Shown: positions 29,435-38,177 of the stretch, piece after piece
Layout of the letters: every line of letters starts with the position of its first letter
Position numbering within the stretch: the stretch's first letter is position 1
Position numbers and translations under genes: made by a program
DNA from: an uncultured Desulfosoma sp.
GTDB taxonomy: Bacteria; Desulfobacterota; Syntrophobacteria; Syntrophobacterales; DSM-9756
Assembly (NCBI GenBank): GCA_937960435.1
Contig: CALGPN010000015.1
Location: 62,001-126,000 of the forward strand
Reading direction: 5' to 3'
Length of the DNA stretch: 64,000 nt
Notes under the pieces: generated by a model
What the model saw: only the letters and a program-made list of their open reading frames with translations
Database searches by the model: none
Told to the model about the DNA's origin: nothing

Positions 29435-30196
29435 ATGGGACTGACGGTGGCTTTTGGAGGCAAAGGCGGCACGGGGAAAACGACGCTGGCCGGCCTTTTG
29501 ATTCGATACCTTGTCGAAAAGAACATGAAACCCGTTTTGGCGGTGGATGCGGATTCCAACGCGAACCTGAACGATGTCTTAGGGATGCCTTTGGCCGAAA
29601 CCCTTTCGGATGCTCGAGAAATGATGAAGAAGGACGTGCCGACGGGCATGACCAAAGACATCTTTATGGAAATGAAAATGGAACAGGCTTTGGTCGAAGG
29701 GGACGGATTCGACCTCATCGCCATGGGCCAACCGGAAGGCCCGGGCTGCTATTGCGCGGCCAACAATCTTCTCAGCAGCCTTCTCGACCGCCTGATGAAT
29801 AATTACAAGTACCTGGTGATTGACAACGAAGCGGGCATGGAACACTTCAGCCGTCTGACCCAAAAGGATGTGGACGTGCTCGTGTTGGTGTCCGATCCCA
29901 GTCGGCGGGGCATGACGGCCGCCTGCCGGATCGCGGATCTGGTGAATTCCTTGCCCATGCGTGTGGGCCGAAAGGTCTTGGTGGTTAACCAAGTGCAGGA
30001 GGCGCCGACCCATTGGCCTGCGGAGGTGATCCAGACCTTTTCCAATGGAAACATTTATACCATGCCTGCGGACCCGCTTCTGGCCCAATTCGATATGGAG
30101 GGAAAGCCCACGAGCCAATTGCCGAAAGATTCCAAAATGGTCCAGGCCGCGTGGGCGCTTTTTGACAAGATTGTCCAGGAGGTCCAAAAATCCTGA
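29435..30196 (+). CDS. cooC: CooC-type nickel-insertion ATPase for CO dehydrogenase
   Basis: 253 residues. MinD-like P-loop [11 protein letters not shown] (deviant Walker A), [15 protein letters not shown], and the family's paired cysteines in [10 protein letters not shown], which coordinate metal at the dimer interface in CooC. It loads nickel into the C-cluster of CO dehydrogenase/acetyl-CoA synthase. Ribosome site ataaggagg 7 bases before ATG. The CODH genes are not in the window, but the position beside the metF operon fits the Wood-Ljungdahl pathway. A role in acetyl-CoA synthase maturation (AcsF) is the alternative. Confidence 0.9.
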   Translation: MGLTVAFGGKGGTGKTTLAGLLIRYLVEKNMKPVLAVDADSNANLNDVLGMPLAETLSDAREMMKKDVPTGMTKDIFMEMKMEQALVEGDGFDLIAMGQPEGPGCYCAANNLLSSLLDRLMNNYKYLVIDNEAGMEHFSRLTQKDVDVLVLVSDPSRRGMTAACRIADLVNSLPMRVGRKVLVVNQVQEAPTHWPAEVIQTFSNGNIYTMPADPLLAQFDMEGKPTSQLPKDSKMVQAAWALFDKIVQEVQKS

Positions 30197-30236
30197 GGCT
30201 TCGCGAGACGGGGCGTCGGTGAGGAGGGGGGAACGG

Positions 30237-30827
30237 ATGGTTGCCGTGCGACAAGCGTTGCTCAGCGTGACGGATAAAACGGGATTAGTGGATTTTGCGC
30301 GGGGGCTGGTGCGCCACGGCGTGCGGCTTTTGTCCACTGGAGGAACGGCCAAGGTGCTCAAAGAGGCCGGAGTGCCTCTGCGAGAAGTTGCCGACTATAC
30401 GGGCTTTCCGGAAATGCTTGATGGAAGGGTGAAAACCTTGCAGCCCAAAATCCACGGCGGAATTTTGGCTATGCGGGATCGCCCGGAGCACATGGAAACC
30501 TTGGCGGCCCACGGCATCGAGCCCATCGATATGGTCGTTGTGAACCTCTATGCGTTTGAAAAGACGGTGGCCGCTCCGGACTGCCGTTTCGAGGACGCCA
30601 TCGAAAACATCGACATCGGGGGCCCAGCGCTCATCCGGGCGGCGGCCAAGAACCACGCCCACGTGGTGGTGGTCACCGACCCTGAAGATTACCGGCCGCT
30701 GCTTCAGGAAATGGATGACAACAACGGCAGGGTTTCCCCGAACACAAGGTTGCGTTTGGCCGCCAAGGCTTTCTGCTTGACGCACCGATACGACGGGGCC
30801 ATTTGCCGTTACCTCGAGGGGCGCTAG
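30237..30827 (+). CDS. purH: IMP cyclohydrolase (PurH N-terminal domain alone)
   Basis: 196 residues from the ATG at 30237 (gaggagggggg site). MGS-like fold with [46 protein letters not shown] and [17 protein letters not shown], the IMPCHase half of PurH. It ends at RYLEGR where the AICAR transformylase half (about 320 residues) would begin in fused PurH. That activity must be supplied by a separate gene elsewhere. It closes the inosinate ring in purine synthesis; purD and purE follow. Confidence 0.92.
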   Translation: MVAVRQALLSVTDKTGLVDFARGLVRHGVRLLSTGGTAKVLKEAGVPLREVADYTGFPEMLDGRVKTLQPKIHGGILAMRDRPEHMETLAAHGIEPIDMVVVNLYAFEKTVAAPDCRFEDAIENIDIGGPALIRAAAKNHAHVVVVTDPEDYRPLLQEMDDNNGRVSPNTRLRLAAKAFCLTHRYDGAICRYLEGR

Positions 30828-30867
30828 GACGATTTCAAGGGCTATCGTGAGGCCCGAAGGCCGTGGG

Positions 30868-30889
30868 AAGCGGGGAGTTCCCCGCTTTT
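30868..30889 (+). terminator. Intrinsic terminator after purH
   Basis: Nine-bp stem AAGCGGGGA (30868-30876) with TCCCCGCTT (30879-30887) and a short T-run. It lies 37 nt before the purD start. Confidence 0.65.
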
Positions 30890-30925
30890 CTATTCCTGTT
30901 TCTTGAGGCTGTGGGGAAGGGGTTC

Positions 30926-32221
30926 ATGAAGGTACTCGTTGTGGGAAGCGGCGGCAGGGATCATGCCATTGCCTGGAAGTTCGCCCAGAGCCGACGGGTT
31001 AAGAAAGTTTACGTGGCGCACGGCAATGCGGGAATTTCCCGGACGGCCCAATGCGTGGATGTGCAGGCCCCAGAGGCCATCGTGGATTTTGCCGAAAAGG
31101 AAAGAATCGATTTGACGTTCGTCGGGCCGGAAAAACCTCTTTCCGCCGGGATCGTGGACCTTTTCGAAAGCCGCGGGCTGGCCATCATCGGGCCCGATCG
31201 GCGGGCAAGCCGCCTGGAATCAAGCAAGTGCGACACCAAGGTCATGCTCCGGAAATTAGGGATTCCCGTTCCGGAATTCGCGGTCTTTTCCGACCCGGAC
31301 CAAGCGCGCGCCTACGTCCGGTCCGTCGGCTATCCCGTTGTGGTCAAAGCCGACGGGCTGGCGGCGGGGAAGGGATCCTTGGTCTGCGACGATGTCGCCG
31401 ATGCGGAAGCGGCCATCCACGAGATTATGGAAGCCAAGATCTTCGGCGAAGCGGGATCCCGGGTGGACATCGAAAAGCGCCTTTACGGCCGGGAACTGTC
31501 GTTCTTTTGCTTTTCGGACGGCTACAGCCTGGCGCCCATGGTGGCCGCTCAGGACTACAAGCGGGCCTACGACAACGACCAGGGAAAAAACACGGGGGGC
31601 ATGGGTTCCTACTCCCCCCATCCGTGGCTGGACGAGGCCCTTGTCCGCACGATCATGGAGCGGGTCGCCGAACCGTTGATCCAAGGGATCCGAGAAAAGT
31701 ATGAGATTTTCTACCGCGGCGTTTTGTACCTGGGCCTCATGCTCGTTCAGGAAGGGACCGCGATCACTCCCTATGTCCTTGAAATCAATATTCGATTGGG
31801 AGACCCGGAGGCTCAGGTCATCCTGCCGCGTTTGGAAACGGACCTGGTGGATGTGTGCGAAGCCATCCTGGCCGGGCGGCTCAAAGAGGTGCCGTTGCGC
31901 TGGGATCCGCGGTACCGTCTGTGCCTGATCGCCGTGAGCGGCCGGACCAAAGGGAAAAAGGGGTGGTACAAGGGCTACCCGGACCGCTACAAGATCGGGG
32001 TCCCCATCTATGGTTTGGACACCGTGGATCCCGGGTGTTTGGTTTTCCATTCCGGAACGGGATGGGGCGATGACGGGGAGTTGATCACCACGGGAGGGCG
32101 GGTGTTCGGCATTGTGAGCACGGGAGAAACCCTCGAGGAAGCCCGAGCCTTCGCCTACCGCGAGATGGAAAAGGTGACGTTTGAAGGCATGTATTACAGG
32201 AAAGACATTGGCCGGGAATGA
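30926..32221 (+). CDS. purD: Phosphoribosylamine-glycine ligase
   Basis: 431 residues, normal PurD length. ATP-grasp enzyme adding glycine to phosphoribosylamine. Begins VLVVGSGGRDHAIAW, with GPEKPLSAGIVD, VVKADGLAAGKG and NTGGMGSYSPHP, then LEINIRLGDPEAQVILPRL. The ATG at 30926 has gggaagggg upstream; the frame continues to 30863, overlapping the terminator hairpin, and is rejected. Confidence 0.95.
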   Translation: MKVLVVGSGGRDHAIAWKFAQSRRVKKVYVAHGNAGISRTAQCVDVQAPEAIVDFAEKERIDLTFVGPEKPLSAGIVDLFESRGLAIIGPDRRASRLESSKCDTKVMLRKLGIPVPEFAVFSDPDQARAYVRSVGYPVVVKADGLAAGKGSLVCDDVADAEAAIHEIMEAKIFGEAGSRVDIEKRLYGRELSFFCFSDGYSLAPMVAAQDYKRAYDNDQGKNTGGMGSYSPHPWLDEALVRTIMERVAEPLIQGIREKYEIFYRGVLYLGLMLVQEGTAITPYVLEINIRLGDPEAQVILPRLETDLVDVCEAILAGRLKEVPLRWDPRYRLCLIAVSGRTKGKKGWYKGYPDRYKIGVPIYGLDTVDPGCLVFHSGTGWGDDGELITTGGRVFGIVSTGETLEEARAFAYREMEKVTFEGMYYRKDIGRE

Positions 32222-32273
32222 GACTCCGCCGGGCCGACGACGCACGAGGTTCGATTCAGGAGAAAGGGGCAAT

Positions 32274-32795
32274 ATGGCAAAAACCTTACCCGTTGTGGGG
32301 ATTCTTATGGGGAGCGATTCCGATCTCCCGGTCTTGGAAGGGGCCTTCGAAGTTTTGCAAAGGTTTCATGTTCCTTTTGAAGTGGCCGTTGTCTCGGCGC
32401 ATCGCACACCGGATCGAGCGGCTCGATACGCCGAAACGGCGGCGGCGCGAGGTTTGAAAGTTCTTATTGCGGCGGCTGGCTGGGCGGCCCATTTGGCCGG
32501 GGTCTTGGCGTCCAAAACCACACTGCCTGTCATCGGGGTTCCGGTGGATTCGTCGCCCCTCAAGGGGATCGACGCTCTCTTGTCCACGGTGCAGATGCCG
32601 CCCGGCGTTCCCGTGGCTACCATGGCCATCGGCAAGGGCGGCGCTCGCAATGCGGCCCTTTTTGCGGTGCAGATTCTCGCCCTCTCGGACCAGTCCCTTG
32701 CGGAAGCGCTCCGGTGTTCCAAGGAGGAGATGGCTTCGGAGGTCTTGGCCAAGAATGAAAAAATTGAGGCGTCTTTGAGAGTCCGGGAGCTCTGA
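32274..32795 (+). CDS. purE: N5-carboxyaminoimidazole ribonucleotide mutase
   Basis: 173 residues from the ATG at 32274 (ggagaaagggg site). Class I PurE motifs: GILMGSDSDLPVLEGA, VVSAHRTPDRAARYA, AAAGWAAHLAGVLAS and PVGVP-type VIGVPVDSSPLKG, then QMPPGVPVATMAIG. The usual AGGAAHL appears as AAGWAAHL. It converts N5-CAIR to CAIR in purine synthesis. It is followed by tsaC with a TGATG overlap. Confidence 0.93.
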   Translation: MAKTLPVVGILMGSDSDLPVLEGAFEVLQRFHVPFEVAVVSAHRTPDRAARYAETAAARGLKVLIAAAGWAAHLAGVLASKTTLPVIGVPVDSSPLKGIDALLSTVQMPPGVPVATMAIGKGGARNAALFAVQILALSDQSLAEALRCSKEEMASEVLAKNEKIEASLRVREL

Positions 32796-33466
32796 TGACA
32801 GCCTTGCCTCGATGGGGCCTGCCGTTTTCCCGCGTGCCCCCAGATTTGAAAGAACTGCTGCAGCGAGGCGGCATAGTGGTCTATCCCACGGAAACGGTTT
32901 ACGGGTTGGGAGGAAACCCTGAGATTCCCGGGGTTGTGGAGAGAATTGCTGCGGTCAAGCGCCGATCTTCGGGAAAACCTCTGCCCCTCATTGCGTCGGA
33001 TGTGGAGACCGTTCGAAAATGGGTCTTGTGGCGGTCGGATCCGTTGGATCGGATCGCTGAAACGTTCTGGCCGGGGCCGTTGACCTTGGTTTTGCGAGCC
33101 GCCCCAGATGTCCCGAAAAGCGTCCAGTCCGTCGATGGGACCGTAGCCGTTCGGGTGAGTTCCCATCCCGTGGCGGGGATGCTCGCCAGAGCATGCGGGG
33201 GGTGGATTGTGGCCACCAGCGCCAATCTTTCAGGGGAACCGCCTGTTTCCGAGCCCTCGGCCCTTCCCCCGGCCCTCTTGAACGCCGTCGATGGACTTGT
33301 GGACGGCGGACGGATTCCTCCCAGTGCCCCGTCGACACTCCTGGCCGTCCGGTTCCATCACGGAAGTTTTTCATGGGCCGTTCTTCGGCAGGGCGCGGTT
33401 TCTCCGGAGACCTTGTCTTTATTCTTCGGCCGCGGCCCGGCCGCGACGTCGGAGGAGGCACATTGA
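32795..33466 (+). CDS. tsaC: Threonylcarbamoyl-AMP synthase (YrdC/Sua5 family)
   Basis: 223 residues. Makes threonylcarbamoyl-adenylate for t6A37 in ANN-decoding tRNAs. Family signature YPTETVYGLGGNP near the N-terminus, KRRSSGKPLPLIASD, FWPGPLTLVL, VAVRVSSHPVA and ATSANLSGEPP. Only the YrdC domain is present (no Sua5 C-terminal domain). The start overlaps the purE stop by one base, and the stop overlaps the next gene's TTG. Confidence 0.93.
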   Translation: MTALPRWGLPFSRVPPDLKELLQRGGIVVYPTETVYGLGGNPEIPGVVERIAAVKRRSSGKPLPLIASDVETVRKWVLWRSDPLDRIAETFWPGPLTLVLRAAPDVPKSVQSVDGTVAVRVSSHPVAGMLARACGGWIVATSANLSGEPPVSEPSALPPALLNAVDGLVDGGRIPPSAPSTLLAVRFHHGSFSWAVLRQGAVSPETLSLFFGRGPAATSEEAH

Positions 33467-35628
33467 TTTATTGGCTGATTTCGGTGGGCTTAATCTTGAC
33501 GGCGACGGCCGTTCTGGGGCTGTGGGGTGCCCGGCTGTGGCGAAGGGATCTCCAGGGACCGCGGCGCGTTGTTCTCACGGGCGGCGGCACGGGGGGGCAT
33601 GTGAATCCCGCGCTGGCCATTGCCGAAGCCATCAAGAATCGGGAACCGCACACCCGATTTCTCTATGTCGGTGTGGCCGGGAAGGCGGAAGCCGTCATTG
33701 TCAAGCGTGCGGGTCTGCCTTTACGGTTCGTGGTGTCCCGAGGCCTTCCGGGGTTTCGGCCCTCCTTGGCTTTGCTGCGTTTCCTCTTCACTTGGGTTGT
33801 GGGGACGGTCCAATCTCTCGGAATTTTGGTTCGGTTTCGGCCCCATTGGATCATCGCCACAGGGGGGTATGTGAGCGCACCCATTGTCACGGCAGGCGTC
33901 GTGCTCAAAGCCCTTCGTATCGGGCCGCTGAAAATTTTTCTCCACGAACAAAACAGTGTCCCGGGCCAGATGAATCTCCTCCTCGGGCGCTATGCTCACC
34001 GGGTTTTTTTGACCTTCCCGCAGACCTTGGCCTACTTTCCCAAAAACGGTGCCGTGGTGGGCTATCCCGTGCGGCATTCGATCTTGGAAATCCCCAAGGA
34101 AGAGGCCCGGAAAAGGCTGCCGTTCACGATCCCCGAAGGACGCAAGGTCGTTTTCATTTTCGGCGGTTCTCAAGGGGCGAGAACCATCAACCGTGCCGTC
34201 GTGGAAGCCTTGGCGGTGCTGGCGGAGCACCGCGACCGTCTTTTCATCATCCACGGCATGGGGCTGGCCGCCTCGGAAGACTACCACGCCGTGCAGGATA
34301 CCGAAGCCCTTTTGAAAGCGCGGTACGGGGAAGAAGGAGTTGCCTCCTTCCAAGACTTTTATTACCGCCAGGACTACTTTCACAACATAGCCGAAATTTA
34401 TGCCGTGAGCGATCTTGTGGTCTGTCGAAGCGGCGCCGGCAGTCTGAACGAACTGGCCCGCCTGGGCAAACCCTCCCTTTTGATCCCTAAGGCAAACCTT
34501 CCCGGCGATCACCAGGTCATGAACGCCAGGGCCATGAAGCAGGCCAGGGCTGCCGAGGTGCTCTTCGAGGACACTGTGGTGGAAGAGGGAGGCCTTCAGG
34601 ACCGCATCGACGGGGTTGTGTTGGCGGGGAAAATTTTGGAGCTCCTCGCCGATGAGGCGAAACTGGCCGAGATGACCCAGAAGTGCCGCCAGTTCTTTCG
34701 AAAGCAAGCGACGGCGAGAATCCTGAGCGAGCTCTACGGAGACCGCCGTTTCGACAACGGGTGGACGGCCCACAGCCTTGAATCCCTCCCTCCGCTCCTG
34801 ACGAACACCCAGCTTTTGCGCCGCCTCCAAAAGGCCTATGACGCGGATCCCGAGCATTACGATCCGGAACGGATCGCAGGTATCGCGGAAGATTTGGCCT
34901 ATTACCGGTATCGAGCTGCCGCGCTCCTCGTGCATCCGGCCTGGTCCGTACGAAACCTGGGCGTCAAACTCATTGGTCTGACACGATACCAAGAAAAAAC
35001 GCCCACGGTGCTCCACATGCTCTTGGATCGCACGCCGGCTTCGCGCATGGAACGTTTTTTCGGCGGCGATTACCGCCAGGTGGGCTTCATCCGCCGCAAC
35101 GCCGTGACGGCCGTGATGGTCATGAATCGCTTGGATGCCTCGGTGGAAGAGGCCCTCATGGGGGCCATGGAAGACCCCTATTACGAGGTGAGGGCTCAGG
35201 CGTGCCGCGCCGTGTCCCATTTCGGCAGGCATTTGGCCGGCAAGGAACGGTGGCTGAAAATCCTTCTGACCAAACTCGAAGACCGGTGTTTCGAAGTCAA
35301 GGTGGAAGCGGCTCGGGCGCTGGGGGAGATCGGCACGGACGGGCGAGCTCTGGAGGCCCTGTTGAGCCTGGGGGAGGCGTTCCACTGGCAGGTGCGCAAT
35401 GCGGCCTTGGTGGGAGTGCGAAGGCTCATGGAAAGGCAAGTCATCTGGCCGTGTGAGGATCTACTGCGGCGCGTCGGCCGTTTTATCCTCACCGCCCCCG
35501 ATTTTCGGCCTCATTTCGTCATTCGCGAAAATTTCAATGCCGTGATGCACTTGTGCCGGCATCCCGGGGCCGCAAGGCCGGCCGGCGAGAGTCCCGAAAA
35601 CGGGGCCGTATTGGGAAAACGCGCATGA
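33463..35628 (+). CDS. MurG-like glycosyltransferase fused to HEAT repeats
   Basis: 721 residues from a TTG at 33463 (ggaggagg upstream, overlapping the tsaC stop as TTGA). One N-terminal transmembrane helix, then a MurG-type GT28 domain: LTGGGTGGHVNPALAIAEA, ATGGYVSAPIV, FLHEQNSVPGQMN, FIFGGSQGARTIN and CRSGAGSLNELA. From about residue 430 the C-terminus is helical with repeated HEAT-like units (VRNLGVKLIGLTRY, YYEVRAQACRAVSHFG, CFEVKVEAARALGEIG, WQVRNAALVGVRRL). Ordinary MurG is about 360 residues without HEAT repeats. It overlaps the MraY-like gene by 4 nt. Probably glycosylates a polyprenyl-linked intermediate made by that partner. Confidence 0.85.
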   Translation: MIYWLISVGLILTATAVLGLWGARLWRRDLQGPRRVVLTGGGTGGHVNPALAIAEAIKNREPHTRFLYVGVAGKAEAVIVKRAGLPLRFVVSRGLPGFRPSLALLRFLFTWVVGTVQSLGILVRFRPHWIIATGGYVSAPIVTAGVVLKALRIGPLKIFLHEQNSVPGQMNLLLGRYAHRVFLTFPQTLAYFPKNGAVVGYPVRHSILEIPKEEARKRLPFTIPEGRKVVFIFGGSQGARTINRAVVEALAVLAEHRDRLFIIHGMGLAASEDYHAVQDTEALLKARYGEEGVASFQDFYYRQDYFHNIAEIYAVSDLVVCRSGAGSLNELARLGKPSLLIPKANLPGDHQVMNARAMKQARAAEVLFEDTVVEEGGLQDRIDGVVLAGKILELLADEAKLAEMTQKCRQFFRKQATARILSELYGDRRFDNGWTAHSLESLPPLLTNTQLLRRLQKAYDADPEHYDPERIAGIAEDLAYYRYRAAALLVHPAWSVRNLGVKLIGLTRYQEKTPTVLHMLLDRTPASRMERFFGGDYRQVGFIRRNAVTAVMVMNRLDASVEEALMGAMEDPYYEVRAQACRAVSHFGRHLAGKERWLKILLTKLEDRCFEVKVEAARALGEIGTDGRALEALLSLGEAFHWQVRNAALVGVRRLMERQVIWPCEDLLRRVGRFILTAPDFRPHFVIRENFNAVMHLCRHPGAARPAGESPENGAVLGKRA

Positions 35629-36731
35629 TTTATCAAATCGCCAACATCATCTTGGACTCGTGGCCGGCTTTTTCCTTCTTGAGATTGGTCAACTACCTGA
35701 CGTTTCGGGCCATCGTGGCGGCCCTGACCTCCGCCGTTTTCGTGTTCCTTTTCAGCCGCCGGTTCATTCTTTACATGCATCGGCGCGGGTTCCAGGACCA
35801 GCAGCGGGAAACGGGGCTTTCGACCCACGACAAAAGCGGCACGCCCACCATGGGCGGGGTCTTGATCGTGGGTGCCGTGGTTTTTTCCATGATCCTGTGG
35901 GGCAACTGGAGGAACCCCTTTTTGCTGCTGCCCATGATCGCCATGCTCTGGCATGCTCTCATGGGCTTTTGGGACGACTACACCAAAATCCTCAAAAAAA
36001 GCGGCAATAGGGGGCTTTCGGAAAAAACCAAGCTGGCGTTGCAGAGCCTTTTCAGCGCCGGATTTGCCTGGATCATGGTGGGCCCCCTTTCCCCCGTGGG
36101 AGCCGAGATGGCCGGGCGCCTCTACGTGCCGTTCATCAAGGTCCCCGTGGCCACCCTCCATCCCCTCATTTACGCGGTGTTCATTTTTCTCTTTGTCATT
36201 TTCGTCTCCAACGCCGTCAACATCACCGACGGCTTGGATGGTTTGGCCATCACGCCCTCCCTTTTTGTCATGGGCGTCCTTGGGGTCTTCGCCTACGTGC
36301 AGGGCAACACGATCTATTCGGCCTACCTTTTTTACCCTTACCTCAAGGGGGCAGGCGAACTCACCGTCTTTGGGGCCGCCTTCGTTGGGGCCGGTTTGGG
36401 GTTCCTATGGTATAATGCCTATCCGGCTCAAATTTTTATGGGCGATACGGGATCCCTGGCCATCGGCGGGACCGTGGCGGTGATGTCGGTTTTGCTGAAG
36501 CAGGAGTTCCTTTTCCCGATTCTCGGGGGTCTTTTCGTGGCCGAGGCCTTGAGCAGCCAAATCCAAGACAAGATCGGGGTGCGCTGGTTGGGGCGCCGCC
36601 TTTTTTACCGGGCGCCCCTGCACCACAACTTGCAACATCGAGGCATTGCGGAAACCAAGGTCGTCATTCGCTTGTGGATCATCTCCGGCCTCTTGGCCCT
36701 CGTCGCCCTCGCCACCCTGAAAATCCGCTAG
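35625..36731 (+). CDS. mraY: MraY-family polyprenyl-phosphate phosphosugar transferase
   Basis: 368 residues and about ten membrane helices, MraY length. Conserved DDYTK, NAVNITDGLDGLA, GFLWYNAYPAQIFMGDTGSLA are present. The catalytic HHH motif of MraY (usually P-[LI]-HHH-[FY]) reads PLHHNLQ here, so the third His is Asn. Otherwise the C-terminus aligns well with MraY (KVVIRLWIISGLL, ATLKIR). The start ATGA overlaps the MurG-HEAT gene. It is either the organism's MraY with a changed residue or a paralogue for another lipid-linked sugar. Confidence 0.85.
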   Translation: MIYQIANIILDSWPAFSFLRLVNYLTFRAIVAALTSAVFVFLFSRRFILYMHRRGFQDQQRETGLSTHDKSGTPTMGGVLIVGAVVFSMILWGNWRNPFLLLPMIAMLWHALMGFWDDYTKILKKSGNRGLSEKTKLALQSLFSAGFAWIMVGPLSPVGAEMAGRLYVPFIKVPVATLHPLIYAVFIFLFVIFVSNAVNITDGLDGLAITPSLFVMGVLGVFAYVQGNTIYSAYLFYPYLKGAGELTVFGAAFVGAGLGFLWYNAYPAQIFMGDTGSLAIGGTVAVMSVLLKQEFLFPILGGLFVAEALSSQIQDKIGVRWLGRRLFYRAPLHHNLQHRGIAETKVVIRLWIISGLLALVALATLKIR

Positions 36732-36733
36732 GC

Positions 36734-38074
36734 TCAGCTCGTGCCGTGCCTTGGCTCTATGAGGCTCATGGGCCGGCCGACGCAGTCGTAATGGAATCCG
36801 AGCGCTGTCATCTGATGGGGCTCGTAGACATTGCGAAGATCCACAAAGATGGGCTGCACCAGCAGAGACTTGATGCGGGCCAGATCTAGGGCGCGATATT
36901 CGTTCCATTCCGTGAGCAGCACGACGCAGTGAGCGCCCTCACAGGCTTCATACGGTGAGCGACAGTACGTGACCTCCGGCAGGAGCTTGGCGGCCTCTTT
37001 CATGGCTTGAGGGTCATGGGCCCGGACCAGGGCGCCGTGTTCCATGAGCGCCGGGATGATGGTCAAGGCGGGCGCTTCCCGCATATCGTCCGTTTCCGGC
37101 TTGAAGGCTAAACCGAGAACGGCGATGGTTTTGCCCGCCTCACTGCCGCCCAAGGCCGCACGGATTTTCCGCACCATGCGGGCCTTCTGCGCCGCGTTGA
37201 CTTCGACGACAGCTTCCACGATGCGACAGGCGACGCCATGTTCCTGCGCGATCCTCAGGAGAGCCAAGGTATCTTTGGGAAAGCACGATCCCCCGTAGCC
37301 CGGACCCGGATGCAAAAACTTGCGTCCGATGCGTCCGTCCAGCCCCATGCCTTTGGCCACGGCATGAACGTCCGCCCCCACTTCCTCGCAAAGGTTGGCC
37401 ATTTCGTTGATGAAGCTGATCTTTGTGGCTAAGAAGGCGTTGGAGGCGTATTTGATGAGTTCGGCCGTCTCGATGGTTGTGACCACAAAAGGCGTTTCAA
37501 TGAGGTACAGCGGCCGGTAAATGGCTCGCAACCTCTCTTCGGCCCGAAGGCTGTCCACTCCGATGACGACTCGGTCGGGACGCATAAAGTCGGCGATGGC
37601 GGCGCCCTCTCTCAAGAATTCGGGGTTGCTTGCCACATCGAAATCGGCGGAAGGGTTTTCTTGGGCAATGATGCGGGCGACCTGCCGGGCGGTGCCCACC
37701 GGCACGGTGCTCTTGTTGACCACCACGGTGTAGTCCCGCAGTCGAGGGGCGATGGTTCGCGCGGCCTCGTAGACATAGCTGAGATCGGCATAGCCGTCGC
37801 CGCGACGCGAGGCCGGGGTCCCGACGGCAATGAAGATCACGTCGGCGCGACCGATGAAAGGGTCGAACTCCGAGGCAAAAGAGAGCCTTCCGGCCGCACA
37901 GTTTTTCTCCACCATGGCCTGCAGGCCGGGTTCGTAGATGGGCAAATGCCCCTCTCGAAGCCTCTGGATTTTCGGGGCGTCGATGTCGATGCATGTGACC
38001 TCGTGTCCGAATTCGGCGAAGCAGGTGCCGCTGACCAACCCCACATAGCCTGTTCCGATCACCGCTATTTTCAT
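36734..38074 (-). CDS. ugd: UDP-glucose 6-dehydrogenase
   Basis: 446 residues. Two successive NAD-dependent oxidations of UDP-glucose to UDP-glucuronate, a precursor of surface polysaccharide. N-terminal IAVIGTGYVGLVSGTCFAE, NKSTVPVGTA, NPEFLREGAA, KYASNAFLATKISFINE and the catalytic cysteine in GPGYGGSCFPKDTLAL. Its stop lies 2 bp from the convergent mraY stop. The start at 38074 has ggaga nine bases upstream. UDP-N-acetylmannosamine dehydrogenase is less likely. Confidence 0.93.
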   Translation of the reverse strand: MKIAVIGTGYVGLVSGTCFAEFGHEVTCIDIDAPKIQRLREGHLPIYEPGLQAMVEKNCAAGRLSFASEFDPFIGRADVIFIAVGTPASRRGDGYADLSYVYEAARTIAPRLRDYTVVVNKSTVPVGTARQVARIIAQENPSADFDVASNPEFLREGAAIADFMRPDRVVIGVDSLRAEERLRAIYRPLYLIETPFVVTTIETAELIKYASNAFLATKISFINEMANLCEEVGADVHAVAKGMGLDGRIGRKFLHPGPGYGGSCFPKDTLALLRIAQEHGVACRIVEAVVEVNAAQKARMVRKIRAALGGSEAGKTIAVLGLAFKPETDDMREAPALTIIPALMEHGALVRAHDPQAMKEAAKLLPEVTYCRSPYEACEGAHCVVLLTEWNEYRALDLARIKSLLVQPIFVDLRNVYEPHQMTALGFHYDCVGRPMSLIEPRHGTS

Positions 38075-38114
38075 TGTCTGTTCATCTCCGGATGCTGTAA
38101 TCTTTAAATGATTT

Positions 38115-38136
38115 GGGCAAATTCACTTGATTGCCC
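38115..38136. repeat. Inverted repeat in the ugd/kinase divergent gap
   Basis: GGGCAA (38115-38120), 10 nt, TTGCCC (38131-38136). It could be an operator for either divergent gene. Confidence 0.3.
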
Positions 38137-38177
38137 GCCACTTTAGCACAGCCGCTCAGGAAGTGAAGAGCCAAGCC

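Noticed and set aside
33193-33462. MurG-HEAT protein starting at 33193
   Set aside because: That part lies in a different frame over tsaC and is its shadow; TTG at 33463 with ggaggagg fits.
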